The notes under the pieces are model-generated. The model was not told the origin of the DNA. It saw only the letters and a list, made by a program, of their open reading frames with translations, and did not search any database. Source: an uncultured Collinsella sp. (GTDB taxonomy: Bacteria > Actinomycetota > Coriobacteriia > Coriobacteriales > Coriobacteriaceae). From it: a stretch of 5,669 bases of DNA. The DNA lies in the NCBI GenBank assembly GCA_900757705.1, contig CAAEOW010000129.1, positions 1 through 5,669 of the forward strand, read 5' to 3'. Shown in pieces: positions 5,591-5,669 of the stretch (the stretch's first letter is position 1; every line of letters starts with the position of its first letter). A program made the translations under genes and the position numbers.

Positions 5591-5619
5591 CTGCATATTT
5601 ATAAATACTAAAGGGGACG

Positions 5620-5669
5620 GGCCCCAGATTGCCGAGACGCACTTTTGCGCGCATGGGCAATCTGGGGCC
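5620..5669 (+). terminator. Large inverted repeat after xerD: terminator stem or REP-like hairpin (cut by window end)
   Basis: GGCCCCAGATTGCC (5620-5633) and GGCAATCTGGGGCC (5656-5669) are perfect 14-base inverted arms. The 22-base interior holds a further CGCA/TGCG stem (5638-5641 with 5646-5649). The left arm is preceded by AAAGGGGAC, so the symmetry may go on past the window end. A T-run, which would identify a terminator, would lie outside the window. The placement 41 bases after xerD fits either the end of the pyrG-xerD unit or a dispersed intergenic palindrome. Confidence 0.6.

Noticed and set aside
5591..5612. dif-like Xer recombination site next to xerD
   Set aside because: The AT palindrome has no 11-base arms around a 6-base centre and does not resemble known dif sequences.

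Overview
The window looks like a piece of a high-GC Gram-positive gut actinobacterium of the Coriobacteriia, most likely Collinsella or a close relative. This rests on codon use (Arg almost all CGC/CGT in the resident genes), the character of the proteins and the gene order. The genus is an inference.

Left part (1 to about 600): the 5' end of an IS110-family insertion sequence on the minus strand, cut by the window start. It holds the first 106 codons of the DEDD transposase and a 5' non-coding leader of roughly 270-280 bases. In the IS110 group such a leader encodes the bridge RNA that pairs with target and donor DNA. Here it carries a 30/31-base imperfect direct repeat, a 9-base inverted pair linking the probable element end to the interior, and GC-rich hairpins. 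It is the most interesting stretch of the window.

Middle (about 650-2270): a sigma70-type promoter, a complete DUF1846/UPF0371 gene (function not established) and a strong intrinsic terminator, forming an apparent one-gene transcription unit. Next (about 2330-2850) comes a small winged-helix DNA-binding protein with a roughly 110-base leader and its own intrinsic terminator with a GAAA loop.

Right part (about 2885-5578): a promoter with a perfect 6-1-6 palindrome over its -35 position, then pyrG (CTP synthase) and, 2 bases after its stop, a xerD-type tyrosine recombinase. These two are almost certainly co-transcribed and translationally coupled. They join pyrimidine nucleotide supply with chromosome-dimer resolution, which need not imply a functional link.

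The last 50 bases form a 14-base perfect inverted repeat, partly cut by the window end. It is either the terminator of pyrG-xerD or a REP-like dispersed hairpin. No tRNA, rRNA, CRISPR array or prophage gene was seen.
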